Below the pieces are notes generated by a model that was not told the DNA's origin, did not search any database, and saw nothing but the letters and a program-made list of their open reading frames with translations. A program made the translations under genes and the position numbers. From Rhizophagus irregularis (lineage: Eukaryota; Glomeromycota; Glomeromycetes; Glomerales; Glomeraceae), in the NCBI RefSeq assembly GCF_026210795.1, contig NC_089440.1, positions 868,001 to 932,000 of the forward strand: 64,000 nucleotides of DNA, in the 5' to 3' direction. Each line of letters begins with the position of its first letter. Position 1 is the first letter of the stretch. This document shows positions 1 through 13,187 of this stretch, one piece after another.

Positions 1-116
1 GTTATACCGATATTTATATGTCCTCACATATAGTGGGAAAATAAAATTTTATCGGTATAACAAGTTTTTAATAGTATATCGGTATATCGAATATCGGTAT
101 ATCGAGGTTAGACTGT
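1..116. mobile_element. Terminal part of a Tc1/pogo-type DNA element
   Basis: The stretch repeats the motif ATATCGGTATA and ends in GAGGTTAGACTGTA. Read in reverse this gives TACAGTCTAACCTC, the style of inverted terminus common in TA-inserting pogo/Tc1-like elements. The left end lies outside the window, so the pairing terminus cannot be checked. No transposase is seen. Confidence 0.45.
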
Positions 117-287
117 AAATGTTATTATTAACGCAAAATATTCGTAATTTCATTACAATTATTAAAAACAAATGATTTAGAAATTTAATAAGATTATATT
201 TATAAATTTCCATTTATTTTTATATTTTTTTAAGCAAATTAATTAGAAATTTCAAATTCATAATCAAAATTATAAAAGCAAGGTTAT

Positions 288-700
288 TTGATGATCAATA
301 ATCGGCATAATTCTTTATCAAACGTTGCTCATCAACATCTACTTGTTCTAATTTTTTGTTATACCATAAAGCTTCACATTGTTTTAAAAAAAATCGATTT
401 TCTAGAATACTTTTTTTTTAAAAAAAAAATACAATCATACAAAAATATATTAATTGAAATTTGCGACAATCTAAATAGTAATTTATTAGTGATGCAAATA
501 GCTGAATATAAATAAACTAAGACTCGCATCATTTTTTAAATTATAATTCGCCTAATTAAAAAAAAATTATTATTTTTTAAATTTCGGGATTTAACTGTCA
601 GAATTTTATATTGTCAGGTTTCTATAATTGTTGGGATTTTGATCTGTCGGAATTTTTAGGACTGTCAATATCGGGATTATGAACTAAGATTATGGATGTC
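288..700 (+). repeat. Dispersed repeat, copy 1 (inverted partner at 30480-30870)
   Basis: The segment around 481-515 (TTAGTGATGCAAATAGCTG) and the poly-A/poly-T core before it recur in reverse complement near 30720-30860, as do the phrases around 590-640 near 30510-30560. In copy 1 it lies upstream of the ML pseudogene. In copy 2 it lies downstream of the second ML pseudogene, so it moved independently of that gene. No meaningful reading frame is seen. Confidence 0.5.
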
Positions 701-1029
701 AAGAATCCAGTAAACCGTAACTTATATTGCAGATCATGTGTTTATTATAATGCTTTGAAACGCAACTTATTTACGAAATGAATGTCAATTCTAGTTAATA
801 ATACTTATTAGATTAAAAATTTGTTTGATGTTCTAGAATGATGATTCTCAAATAATGTGATTGCAATTAAAGAAAAAAGCATGATTACATTGATAGAATT
901 ATTTATTTATAACGATAAAAAAATATTTGTTGGTTGTCACGCCTAAAAATTTTCAATGTCAAAAGTTTTTCAAAAAAATTCATTCGATACCATAAGTATG
1001 ATAAATACTTTTAGACACATAATCAGTAT

Positions 1030-1314
1030 GTTAAAAATTAATTTTGTAATTCATAATAATTTTAACAAATTTGGAATTTATCTCAAAAAATTTACACCGT
1101 GCTAAAAATCACATGTTGGTCTGATGTGTAGATTGGTCATCTAAAATTAATCGTCCATTTTTAATAATTTAGAAAAAATGAAATCTTTTAATGGAACTCA
1201 GAATACTGAATTTTGTTCTTTATTAAAAGGAAGTAACTCTGAAACCAAGCTATTAACAATTACATTATAACGAGATATTTAATAATCATATACCTCCAAC
1301 TAAATGTTTTCAAG
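1030..1314 (+). promoter_or_regulatory. Conserved upstream region of the ML-domain gene family
   Basis: This region is conserved with the sequence upstream of the second ML pseudogene (about 31710-32020, opposite strand), including TTAAAAATTAATTTTGTAAT, AAAAAATTTACACCG and ATTAATAGCTTG-like stretches. Both lie directly 5' of the signal-peptide start codon. The two genes therefore duplicated with their promoters. No single element can be assigned a function. Confidence 0.45.
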
Positions 1315-1758
1315 ATGAACCGAAATTTTATTTTTGTCTTCATTTTATTTGCTACATTTTCCATGATCAATGCCGTTCCAACTTCGTGAAAGAGAAACGC
1401 GAAAGATGTTGACTTTACTCACTGTAACAGTCACATCTGGCCCTCCTGTTTCTTACAATCCCGCGAGTTTTACTGTTTCCGGTAAATTAAGTAAAGGTGA
1501 TATAACTGTAAGACAAACCTTCCTTAGAATTGAATATGATGAAGCGGATAGTATCTCTCCAAAAACTCCTTTAGGCAACATCCATTATCAGGCCCTAGGC
1601 CAATCACTTAAAGCAGGAGAACAACTGAATTTACTATTACTGCAAAGTAAATGAGACACCTACCACATAGTATTAAAGTTGCTGTTGTGGATCAACCCAG
1701 TGATCCAAAAGATCCATATGAGGTCCATGCTTGTGCAATTGATACGGTTTTACCTTGA
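1315..1758 (+). pseudogene. ML-domain (MD-2-related lipid-recognition) secreted protein, frameshifted
   Basis: A start codon at 1315 opens a typical signal peptide (MNRNFIFVFILFATFSMINA). The frame then stops at TGA (1387) and must shift to continue from about 1370 (PFQLRERET, then LTVTVTSGPPVSYNPASFTV, SGKLSKGDITV). A second shift near 1630 is needed to read EFTITAK, then VAVVDQPSDPKDP and a C-terminal HACAIDTVLP ending at 1758. The order of secretion signal, beta-rich ML core and a DPSDP/ACA end matches small secreted lipid-binding ML proteins, which bind sterols or phospholipids outside the cell. With two shifts and an in-frame stop inside the last part it is almost certainly dead. The family call is by motif recognition. 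Confidence 0.7.
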
Positions 1759-2609
1759 ACGAAAGCATAGCTCAATGTTAGTTACCCTTAAAAAAAAAAA
1801 AAAGTAGTTAAATTACTAAATTTACACTACAAAACTTAACTTTTGGGGTTAAATTTTACACTATAATATAAAATTTAACTTTCAATTAAAAAAATTTGAA
1901 TAAAAAAATATGTATTTTCATATAAATATATTTTGATTAATATATTTTTTCGATTAAAAAAAATTAAAACCTTTCTGTTTCAAAGGTAACATTATCAATT
2001 TCAATTTACCAAAAATATTTTTAGAATTTTTCATCTATTTCTTTTAAGGGATCCATTTTTAATTCTTTAATAATAACGCAATACAAAACAATTCATTAGA
2101 AACTATTGTCAACTATTTATGGTAAACTATTGTGCTAATCATTATGAGTTAAGAAAAAATATCAATTAAAATAATACAACGTAATATTATTGAACAATTC
2201 GAACAATTGTTTATTCTGATTATTCTAATTATTATTAGAAATTGGTTTGTTACATATAGAATTCACATGATTAGGACACTGAATTTATGATGATTACTAA
2301 TTTGGTCACAAAATTTACCACTTAAACTACAGTTTATTGCTAGTTATATTATAAAATTAATTTAAATATAAAAATAAAGTAATATACAAATATATTATGA
2401 AAAGTTCTTTCCTAACTATTGCAAACGAAACTTTAATTTTCTAGTAGTTAAACCCACTTCTCCTAACTACTTATAAGTCTAGATTAATCCAAGTCTTCTA
2501 GAATCTAACAACCTAAAAAACAAAAAAAAAGAAACATAAGAATGTCAATTAGGAGCCAAACTTCCCCTGTAATCATTCAAATCTCCAAGAGTTGGCATTT
2601 TTAAAGTTT
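1759..2609. other. A+T-rich intergenic stretch
   Basis: Homopolymer A and T runs and simple AT sequence follow the ML pseudogene. No gene, RNA or mobile element is recognisable on either strand. Confidence 0.5.
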
Positions 2610-2885
2610 GGAGTAAGAGTAAAAGAATTGACCCACGAAAAAGAAACAACCCACAAAAAGCAACAATCCACAAAAAAGAATTGACCTACGAAAAAGAATT
2701 GACCCACGAAAAAGAATTGACCCACGAAAAAGAAACAACCCACGAAAAGAAACAATCCATGAAAAGAATTGACCCACGAAAAAGAATTGACCCATGAAAA
2801 AGAATTAATCTACATAAAAATAATTGACTCACGTTAAAAGAACTGACCTATGAAGAAGAATTGACTCACAAAGAAGAATCAACCG
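2610..2885. repeat. Minisatellite with an about 18-base unit
   Basis: The unit GAATTGACCCACGAAAAA is repeated more than ten times with variants (GAAACAACCCACGAAAA and similar). The minus strand reads as FFVGQ repeats in two frames. That is a by-product of the unit length and not evidence of a protein: there is no conserved start, signal or flanking exon. Confidence 0.85.
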
Positions 2886-5800
2886 ACAAAAAAAAGAATA
2901 AAATATAAAATAAAAGAATATTAAAAAGCCTAAAAAAGGGGAATAAAAAAAAATTTTTTTTAAAAAAGGAGGGTAACAAAGTTAGGAAAAGGACGATGAG
3001 TAAAGTTAGAAAAAAAATTTTTTTATAAATGGTGAGACAAATGAAAGGAAGAAAGAAGAAATTTTTTCTTTAAAAAAAAAAGGTGCGAGTGGGAAATAAA
3101 TATTTTTTAAAGGGGCGACGAAGCTAAAAAATAAAAAAAGAAAGGGGGAATAAAAAAAAAGAGGATGACAAATAAAGAAAAAGAGAGTGACAAAATAAGA
3201 AAAATAAAGGAAAGAAAGGAAGATCAAAATCATATACTGTATAAAAAAAAACGTATCACAAAAAAAACAATCACGTGATCGCATGTTATGATACGGAATT
3301 AAAATTATTAGCTAAAAAAGATCAGTTAATTATACGAAATCTATAAAAATGTATGCCAAACGTATACAAGACATAACAGATTTTTTATAGGGTATTGAGG
3401 TCTATAAAAGTTTAGTCTATTTATATCTTATTAATTTTTACAAAATGATATTTTTTATAATTTATTAAAGTTAAATTGATTTAAAAAAAAAATAATTAAT
3501 GAATTAAAATTGTGATTCATCGTCAAGTAATATTTAATGCATCGAAAAAATATCTTGAATTGATTTTTTCGGCTAAATTTTGATGCCAATTACCATCTAT
3601 TCACCACCTATTCACCACCTATTTACCACCTATTTAATAGCATTTTACAACTTCGTAAAGATATGTTATAGTCAATTTCACAAGATCGTTTGGTACCACA
3701 TCGTCACATGTTGGATAATAGATCGTTGTGATTTGATGGCGATTTCTTAACTGCATGGTAACAAATCACGGGTTTCTGCAAAGTAATTATGGGTTTCACT
3801 ACTCTTTCATTATAAAAGAAAATATAAAATATCATTTTTTATTTTTTTTATTTTTTATATTTATTGATCTCATTTATAAAAAATGATAATGATGCATTGC
3901 AGTAAATATTCAAAAAAAGAAACATGGCATTACGTTTTTACCAAGAAAAAAAGATAAGAATAAGCAAAAATTATAGAAATCAAAAATGAATAAAAAATTT
4001 TTTTAAGATTAATTTCAATCAATTGATCGAGATTTTTTTTTATTTTTTATCAAAAAAAATATGGATTGAGAAAATTGGCTCAAAAATCCAGGGTATTGAC
4101 GCTTTCATAGTACAATAATTAAATATGTGGAGTACGCAAGTGTACTTAGTAGCAGCTTCAACCCAAAAATCGAAAGAACGAATTTAAAGAATAAAAAACG
4201 CGTTTGAAAATTTTAATAAACTCAGTATTATTAACAATTATAGACTATTATCCAAAGTCTCATTTATAATAATACCCTGCGAAACACGCTCGGAAGGCTC
4301 GATTTACTCATTAAAAATAGCGTTATTGACACTATACCCGTGTTCTTCAAAGTAAAGACTTTTATGAAATAATTGTTTGGAAGAGGCTCAGTCTTAAATT
4401 GCAAACCGGAAGGGACATTTTATTTTGGAAATTTCAACTTTTTCATTGTTATTTGAAAAAATCTGTCACGCGAAAGATCATTCTCAAAATAAAGACCATG
4501 AATCTATCCTTGCTAAACTAAAAGTAATTAAGTATATTACTATTTTGGAGAAGGGATTAGTAATAGGCTTATGGAAATATTGTTGGATATACCTGACGAG
4601 CATTCTGATATTAAAAAATTTACAGTTATCTAAACTTTTTAGCGTTCTAGAATAGCATTGATAAACAATTTTTTTGCAAATGATTTGTTCATTTTGTTTG
4701 TCACCTTCATTCTGCCTTGTTCTCTTGCTGCGCCTGCCGCAGCCTTAAGGTCAGAATTTTGTAGAAACACTATATTAATTTAGGGGTATATACTAATACA
4801 GTAATACTTTGACATGTTCTCAAAAAACTAGGAAAAGTTGGTAATAAATGTTGCTTAAAAGCATGTTTCTGAAATATTTTTGAATAAAAAATTGGTTACT
4901 TCAAAAAAAACTTATATTCAAATTCTTCTCGTGAATAAAATATAGTATCGTTGGAAGTACAATGTTACCTCTGATATATTTGTATAATTTGGCAGAGTGC
5001 CAAGTAAAAATAAGCAAATAAAAATAGCATCGTTGGAAATAGAAACGGAACAGAAAAATCACAAAATCGTCGTTTACGACCTACCGCAAACATAAAAAAG
5101 ACAACATCATACGGCGGGCGAGCCGCGTTCACGCTACATGTTCAGGCTTGTTTATTCCAACCCGTATAACGATTTTAGAAGGCTTTTAGATGATAGATCT
5201 ATGTGGATTTATTTCACCAGTTCAAATTATTTGCATAATATTCCATGGTTAAAAAGGTTTGATTTTTCTTTGTTAATTTTTCTTTAATTTTTACTTTAAT
5301 ATTTAATTTTTGTTCCCCTTTGATGCCGACTAGAATAGCAACACCGTTACTAGTAGTTAGTCTTTTTTTTCGAAGGGTAGGTCCAGATAGGAAATGAGCA
5401 CAATTCGTCAAGTTTGATTAGAGCTTTGGTTTATAATTTATATAATTTGACCGCTGTGACTACCTTTCTTAAGTAATAATAATATCGTTGGAAAAAAATT
5501 TCCGATCCTCATATTATTAGAGAATACTGCTTTTAAACATAAAGAAAATAAGATATTCATATTTTAAAATATTTATTTTCATGCTTAATAACATACTAAA
5601 TTGTTAGTTATTATGTAATTTTTATTAAATTGGAACAATCTTATAGAAAACATTTGTTTATGCATAACGTAATTAACGTATCCTATTCATTTCGTCTTCA
5701 AGTTTCCAAAAGGCAGTTAAACCTATGCTCTAAATCTTTTACAAAATATAAAAAAATGAATAAACCAGTTAATATATTAGTCGGTAGTAAAATAAATATA

Positions 5801-6384
5801 AAAATAATAATTTCAAACTACTTTTAATACTTTTTATTTGAAATTAAAAAAAAAAGAAAGGAAATAAATTGATACGTAATTATTGCTTTTTAAGCATAAC
5901 ATGGGTTGATGCGCTACAAAAAAATTACGTAGTTAGAAAAAGTGAGGTGATACTGGAGAGGATTATATATATCTATTATTGTAGAAAGAGATTTATATTG
6001 AATACGTGTATACACATCAAATTTCACTACAGCGCCTGTCTTAGGCGGATTGGTAATTACTGGGGTTTTCAAGTTTTCAACATCAATAAAAATTTTCTAT
6101 ACAGTTTGTGATGTGGATTTTTCGGTATATTTTCCAGATATTACGTAAATATTTCCAGACAAAATTTTATTGTGGTTTTTTTTTGGTTTTTGGTTTTTGT
6201 CCGGAAAATATCCTGGAAATTTTATTAATTCAATAATTACGACAAAGTTAAGGATAATGTGAGCTTGGTAAAATAGTTAAAAGTAAAAAGCCTTTTTTTG
6301 AAATTTTCCAAAATTGCCAAAATAACAAATTTCTTTGGCTAAATAGTATATAATTTGACTACAAAATTCTTAGCAAAATCTTAG
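2886..6384. other. Gene-poor stretch with minor repeats
   Basis: No gene can be supported. A purine-rich tract fills 2890-3260. Four copies of an 11-base unit (CACCTATTCAC type) lie at 3595-3645. An inverted pair of segments (TTTTCCAGATATT against AATATCCTGGAAAA) at 6120-6222 looks like a MITE remnant. Between 4420 and 4770 short frames occur, including a hydrophobic LFILFVTFILPCSLAAPAAA that resembles a signal peptide, but there is no start codon or continuing frame. Confidence 0.4.
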
Positions 6385-6467
6385 GCCCAGTGCAGGAATT
6401 GAACCCGCGTTTCCACGATTCAAACAATGAAAAGATGTGGCGTTCTAACCAACTAAACTAACCGGGC
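6385..6467 (-). tRNA. tRNA-like gene with a likely short intron, isotype uncertain
   Basis: On the minus strand the acceptor arms GCCCGGT and ACTGGGC pair over 7 bp with one G-U. A box-like D arm (GTTTAGTTGGTTAGAAC) and a T arm (GCGGG TTCAATT CCTGC) are present. The anticodon region is about 11-13 bases too long, with CCAC/GTGG as stem, which fits a short intron after the anticodon. The acceptor and D-arm sequence resemble tRNA-Lys, and a CTT anticodon can be placed after a U at position 33, but the following base is not the usual purine. It may be a tRNA pseudogene. Confidence 0.55.
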
Positions 6468-9400
6468 ACTTTAATGCATTTTTACTTAAGTTTTAAACTA
6501 AATATTATTAAATTACCAAACTGATATGCATTTAAACTAAAACTATACCTAAAAAGCCAAGTAAAAACTTATGATAACATTTTAAAGTATTAATATAAAT
6601 TTATTGGAATGCCAAACACCAATTGAATTTGAGCATTGACATTATGACAAAAAAATACAATAGTAGAACAACAAATTGTCAATCAAAAATTAAAAATTCA
6701 ACCTTCCTAAATACTTCCTAAATTAAAAATACTGAAGATTCTACCTGTTATATAATTTTTTGAGATAAAAATTGTGTAGAATTTTCTTCATTTATGAGAA
6801 AAAATTTTAATGTTGTATTTGCTTAGCTAACTAATTATTTGTAACTTATTATTTTCTTTACGTCTTTAATTGATTGTGTCAGACCGTCTTTCATCACTTC
6901 ACCAGTTTCCTTTACTCCTTGATTATCAGTTACTTTAAACGCCTTTTTACTTAACGTTTTGAATATGAAAAACTCTCACGCACGCACTAGTCCCATTTGC
7001 TGCGGCCTTACGTCACGTACGATAATAGGGTAATCACATTTGTACAATGTAAATATTACCTATATATTACGTCATTTTACTTTACTAATCCGAACTTTAA
7101 GTTCATAATTGGAAATATTTGACACAATTTTTCACCAAACAATGGCACTCAATCACTAAATATTTCAGCCGTTTACGTCGACTCCGTCAACTCCTCAGAG
7201 AATATTACGGAGTATTTTATCACATGTTGCTAAGATCCGACGTAAACAAAACAGCTGCGGTAATGTTCAAATAACACCCTGCGCAAATTTTACTAAAGAT
7301 CGTGCGAATCGTCAAGATAGACACATTTTAGTAATCGACTGAAGATCAAGTACATTCAAAAATAACGACTAACAAACTTAAGAAAATTTATGACCCAAAT
7401 AAAAGTTTAAAATATTACAGTAGCCTAGAATTTGATTTAAGTTTACGGCTTAGCTCTAATATTAGAGATCAAACATAAACAAACTTGTTAATTTATTACT
7501 AAGAAAAGATGGAATAGTCTAGTTATTTATTACAACAAATTTCTATATGAATTCTTAATGTTTCAAAGTGATATTATTATATATAATAAATAATAAATAA
7601 TCATAATCATCATGTACCAAACATGTATACCTGTAGATATAAGAAATTATATACAAAATCTAGGCGACGAAATCGTCGTTGCATATTGCAAGAATTAAAA
7701 TAACTTCCTCGATATGTAGCATTTGCGCTCTTAAAAGATGAAATAGAAAACTTTACTCCAAGATAGGTGTTCATAGTAGATAAGACAAACGCTAGTTCCA
7801 ATCTCAGCGTTTTACCAGGTATATCACCTCAATCATCAATTGAACCAACACAAACAATCTTATTAAAGGGAGAATTCGAGTTATATAAAAAAACGAAAAT
7901 TTTTGATTAAAAAAAAATTAAATATTCCCTTCACATCACCTTTACGCAGAAAACGAAAATCATTTAACCCGAGACAAACACTCTCCGTCGTCCGTCTGTT
8001 TTATATACGAACGATATGGTGGGAACTGGGAAGTTCGGAACGCCTTATGTCAACGGGTCAACAACACACTCATAGGAATTCCGCAGTATTACGCGTAAAA
8101 GCTACTAGAAGCAAAATGATATCATTTCTCCTAGTATTGGATGTTAAATGTACACTTTCATTAGGAATGGGCCGAACAAACCTTTCAGGTGATGTGAAAA
8201 AATGAGGTGAACGAGTAAAGACTCGTTCAGAGAAGTAAAACATTTTCCAAGTTTGCTTGTCATTTAAAAACACGTGCGTCCGCGTTCGAACTTGTGTAGA
8301 AGAGTCAGCTTGATCTTTCGATCCTTTGCGTTTATGTTTATAGTACGCAAGGATATAAGGTTATTGATGAATTATTGTTGAAGTGGTCAGAATCGACTTC
8401 CCCGGCTCTGTTTGAGTACCGAGGTAGGCCCTCTTATAGAGTTTTAATATAATTTGGCGAGGTCCTGCTATCATTCCTCATAATTTAGAATAGACACTCG
8501 GATACAAGTTAAAGTTTACTTTTATCTTTTGTAATCTGTATGTATTCTCTTATTTGTACGCTTAAAAATAAACTTAAATACAGTTATTCCAGAATTTTCT
8601 ATAATTAAGTAATTAAAATTAGTATAAAGAATGCTAATTTTATTTGAGTTTAAAAAATAAATAGATGGATAATCACTGTTTTCCTTACTTGAAACGATAA
8701 GCTGTTGGTCGTACTCATTCACAACCGATCAGATGTAATACCATTTTGATTTTAATTATTGATGAACTAACAAACTATCTTTTTTTTTCTCTTTATAAAT
8801 AACAGATAAATTACAAATTGAATTACACAACTTGGTAAAGTATGTTTTCTCATTGTTTCATACTAACTCAATAATTGATTTATTCATCATCGTGATACCA
8901 AGTATGTTATATAGTATGTCATATGTTATATGACATTTCATTATTTTCTTTTTTTCTTTTACCATAAATTCATATAATTTATAGTAAAAAAATAACGTCC
9001 AATAATTAATAATGCCGCAATATACGGATGATATCAATTTCTAATAATGATAGAGATAGATATTGTGAATTATAAAAGTAAAATTTTTCCCCAGATCAAA
9101 AAAATTTTAAAATTTTTTATAATGAATTTGAAGAAAATATGATTGGATTTATTGTTATTTTTATTTTTTACACACCAGAAGATGCTATTTACAATCTATT
9201 AATTTTGTACGAAACATCATTTTCTTTTGAATTGACCATAAGAATCTGCTGATGAAGATAATGAAATAAATCCATGTCATTATAAAAGATGCTCAGCCGG
9301 TCTTTCGGTCTTATTCAGTCCCTGAATGGTCTTTTAAAGAAAAATCTCTAATTCTTGTACCGCAGCGGGATTGATACTGGCCTTTATAAAGCTAGCAGAG

Positions 9401-9859
9401 ACCAAATTAGCTAAAGATCGAGAAAAATTATATTTATAGAATGATTAAGTTGTTATTTATGATCGTGTTACGAAACTACTCCGCTTTAGAATGGTGATTT
9501 CGGCCCATTATGGGACTTGGTAAATTATGACGTTAACCGTGTGGCATATTTTTAAGAAGAATTTCCATTAACTGCAATTTAAGTTTATGGTACTCGCTAT
9601 ATTTTAATTTAATTTAATTTTATAGAATATTTGTTTAATCAAATAATTTTGATTCTGTATTCCATTTAAAACACGGATATTTCTTAAAATAAAATAAATG
9701 ATATTTATTATAATTAAGTAAAAATCAATATAATATACTTTAGAAATAATACATATAATACAACGAATATTAACTAGTTTTAATACGTTTTCCTACTGAA
9801 AAAAAAAATTAAATATTAATATAAACAAAAAGAAAAAATAAACAACAACAAGTATATTT
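6468..9859. other. Intergenic region, no gene supported
   Basis: The region holds scattered short frames only. A slightly GC-richer island at 7970-8420 is open on both strands for 60-100 codons (8205-7903 and 8070-8273), but neither reading shows a recognisable domain or splice pattern. The remainder is A+T-rich. Confidence 0.4.
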
Positions 9860-11285
9860 ACCACTATTATCATATGTATCAAGGTTTAATTCTTCATTGT
9901 TTCGTTTTCTTAGTGAGGGTGAAGAATTTTGAATTGTTAAATTTTGCGATGATAAACTAAATTGCAAATTAATATAAATTTAATTAGTACACAGAGTATC
10001 ACCTAATAAATATAATTGTAAATACCTTTCAATGTCTATATCAAGATCTTTTTCTTTCGAAATATAATTATAATTATAATCTAAAGAAAATAACATGCAT
10101 TTTAAAGATTATTGTACATAATATTTTAATTGCAATTAAATTTTTTACAGTAGTACCTTGATTATTACCAAATGAAATTGTTGATGATGAATTTGTGGAT
10201 AAACATTTAGAAATTAAAGCACTTAATGGCCTACTTGTATAAATGGCTTTTGAGTGATATTTTTCAGCAAATTCAGGACCAATCTTCTTTGATTTTATCA
10301 GTTTATTTCTTTTTTCTTCAGCTTGAACAAATTCTTTTTTAAAAAACCAACTACAAAGAGTTACATGAATTTCTTTTATTGGTGGTCTTTTTTTTGGATC
10401 AGGATCCCAACAACTTTTCATTAGATTAGCATAACATTCTGGTGTATCTTCTGTAATTTTGGGACGTTCTCCATCAAGAATTTTATAAATAAGATGAATA
10501 TCATGTTCAACATTAGCAAAAGGTTTACAACCTGTTGTAAGTTTTCACATAATCATACCAAAACTATAAATATCAGCTTCTTTAGAAAATGTAGACCCTT
10601 TAAATATTTCTGGTGCAATATAAGGTATAACTCCATATATTTCATTATTTGATGATTCATTATTTACAGATTGTGATAATCCCAGATCCCCAATTTTCCA
10701 TTCAAATATATCTAATAATATATTCCCGCTATGGAAATCTCGATGTATAAATTCATTATTATGAATATATTCAAGCCTAAATAAAAAAAGTTAATAACTT
10801 AAATTTTGAAAATATAGTGAATACATTAAAAATATAAGTACCCTTCCGAAATATTCCTTAAAATATTTAGTTTAGAATGTACTAGCATTATATTATAACT
10901 ATTCCACTTAATATTTGTAAAATTCTTTTGTAAATACTTATGTAGATTTCCTTCTGACGCATATTCCATAACTAATATATAATCTTCTAATTCAGGATCT
11001 TTTGTAAAGCCATAAGTATTAATTATATATTGATAAGTAAAACATTGTTGATTTGATCTTAACTATAAAATTATAAGATTTAATAATCAGAGATTAAAGA
11101 CCAATTATTTAGATAATAAAAATCACTCACGCAAGTTTTAAAATATTCACCTCATTTAAGAAATATTTATTATTATTTTTAGAATTTTCAAATCTTTTTA
11201 AAATGACAGTTTTATTATTTAACCTTAACCAAGTTGCTTTATATATAATACCATATCCTCCTTTTGTCATTTCTTTTATATCTTT

Positions 11286-11444
11286 AAATTGAGAATATGG
11301 TATCCACCTTACTGGTTTTACTCTACCTTTTTCTTTAAAAATATAATATAATAGAGTTAATGGTAAATTGAGAATATGATATCCAACTAACTGGTTTTAC
11401 TCTACCTTTTGTTTTAAAAATATAATTTAATAGAGTTAGTGGTT
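11286..11444 (-). repeat. Imperfect tandem duplication of about 80 bp inside the kinase pseudogene
   Basis: The two copies (11286-11364 and 11366-11444) both encode PLTLLxYIFKxKGRVKPVxW with an SQF end. They differ at about nine positions and the junction shifts the reading frame. Intact paralogues would be expected to have one copy before the glycine loop. Confidence 0.75.
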
Positions 11445-12154
11445 CAAAATATTCATCAATGGTTTTTGCAAAGTCTAAACTTAAGTCCTCATATATATTA
11501 TCATTAAAAAGGAAATCAGCAAGATCTCTATCTACGACGTTGTCTATAATAAGTGATATTCTTTTACATTTTTTACAATGAGTTTGACCTGTAAGTCCAA
11601 AAATAATGTTTGTTGTTAAGCAATATCTGCATCCAGTATAAAATATAAGACAAGATGTACAATATTTTTGGCAATCTGATGTAAATGTTAACTCTAAACT
11701 ACACATGTTGCAACTAGGAGTATTATGCTACCATGGTAAGTAAAGAATTAAAATTTGCTTTTTAACCAAGGTTGATTTTACAAATTCAAAAGAAATTAGA
11801 TAACAATCTGAGCATATTCTTAATTTCCTTGCAGTACGTTCATTTAATAACTTTCCACATAATTTACAATGCTTTACACTTTCTATCACCTTAATGTATA
11901 TGTTGGAATAATCGATATCAACAGGAAAATATCCTTCTATTTGTTTAAAATATAAAATTCTCAAACAATTTCTACAGCATTCTTGAATACATTGTGGTAC
12001 TTTTGTCTTACTTGTCTCATGCTTAATACATCCCAAGTCCATTGTGTAATATATATCCAAGTATATACAGTATTATTATCAGCAGTAATATCATTAATAT
12101 AAGGCGATAAACATTTTTTGCAATATTTTTGATCATAACAAAGAGTCTTAATAT

Positions 12155-13187
12155 TAGTGCCTCGACCCGTATCCGGATCAATCCGGATTGATCCGGATTT
12201 TTTTTTTTCGGATATCCGGATTTTCACGGTTTTCATCCGGATTATAAACCGGATGAAAAATATCCGGTTTGACCCGGAATCCGGATGAAATTTTTATTAT
12301 TTTTTTTTTATTGATAATAATTTTGCTGATCCATAAAGATCTATATCTAAATGATATTATGGCTAATTATTTTTGCGCCTAATACCAATTTTTTTATTAA
12401 AATTTATTAAATTTATATTTGTTATATTAAACTTTTTAATACAGTAAGTTTAAGAAGATTTTTCAATTATAATTTATTTATTGAAGTTTGTATCAGATTT
12501 GTTTATTTAAATTTATACATTAACAAATAACAAATAATTTTAGATTTTACATTCAAACGTTCAAAAGAAAAAAAACTTTATATTATTTTTGTTACAACAA
12601 AATAATAATTATTGTTTTAAATGAAAAATTGTTCAATATTATAAATTTATATAATTATAACAACTTTTTTAAAAAATTAAAACTAGTGTTATATAATTTG
12701 ATTCAAATGATTCTTTAATTTTTGAAAGAAGAAACAAATCCTTAAAAAATTACCTTACTAACCCAACACATCTATTTATAGTAATCTTTAGCTGTATATA
12801 AAAATATCTTGTTTAAAAGAAATTGTTTTAAATAAAAGTATTTAATGAAATTGGAATTATGTAAATTTCGTGGTCTTGGATAATTTTGGCCAAATTTGTT
12901 AATTCTGGCCGAAATTAACATCACGTGACACCAGAAAAATAGTTTAGCCACCGGGCAAAAAATTTTTTATCGGCTGGCATGAAAATTTAATGTTACACAA
13001 TTTGTAATTCTGGCAGGCGTTATGAATTCTGGCCAGAATTATTGCCGATCATTTGTAAATCCAATCCGGTTTCCGGTTTCTATCCGGATTATCTGATCCG
13101 GATTCAAAATCCGGGTCAATCCGGATATAATCCGGATTTTTTTTTTGTGTAATCCGGATGACGGTTTTCATCCGGGTCGAAGCACTA
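12155..13187. mobile_element. Non-autonomous hAT-type element in the kinase gene
   Basis: Ends are TAGTGCCTCGACCCG and CGGGTCGAAGCACTA, 15-bp inverted repeats with one mismatch. They are flanked by the 8-bp direct repeat CTTAATAT (12147-12154 and 13188-13195). Removing one copy joins the kinase reading frame exactly. An 8-bp target duplication and TAG-type ends are hAT hallmarks. Subterminal ATCCGGAT repeats cluster at both ends, as in hAT elements. No transposase frame is present. The right part holds the palindrome AATTCTGGCCAGAATT (13025-13040). Confidence 0.85.

Noticed and set aside
2573-2795. Overlapping minus-strand frames with FFVGQ repeats
   Set aside because: They follow from the 18-base minisatellite. 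Two frames look alike and no flanking exon or start context exists.
3006-3284. 92-codon Phe-rich minus-strand frame
   Set aside because: It is a translation of a purine-rich tract, with no domain or splice support.
4660-4770. Signal-peptide-like stretch LFILFVTFILPCSLAAPAAA
   Set aside because: No start codon in frame and no downstream open frame or splice site.
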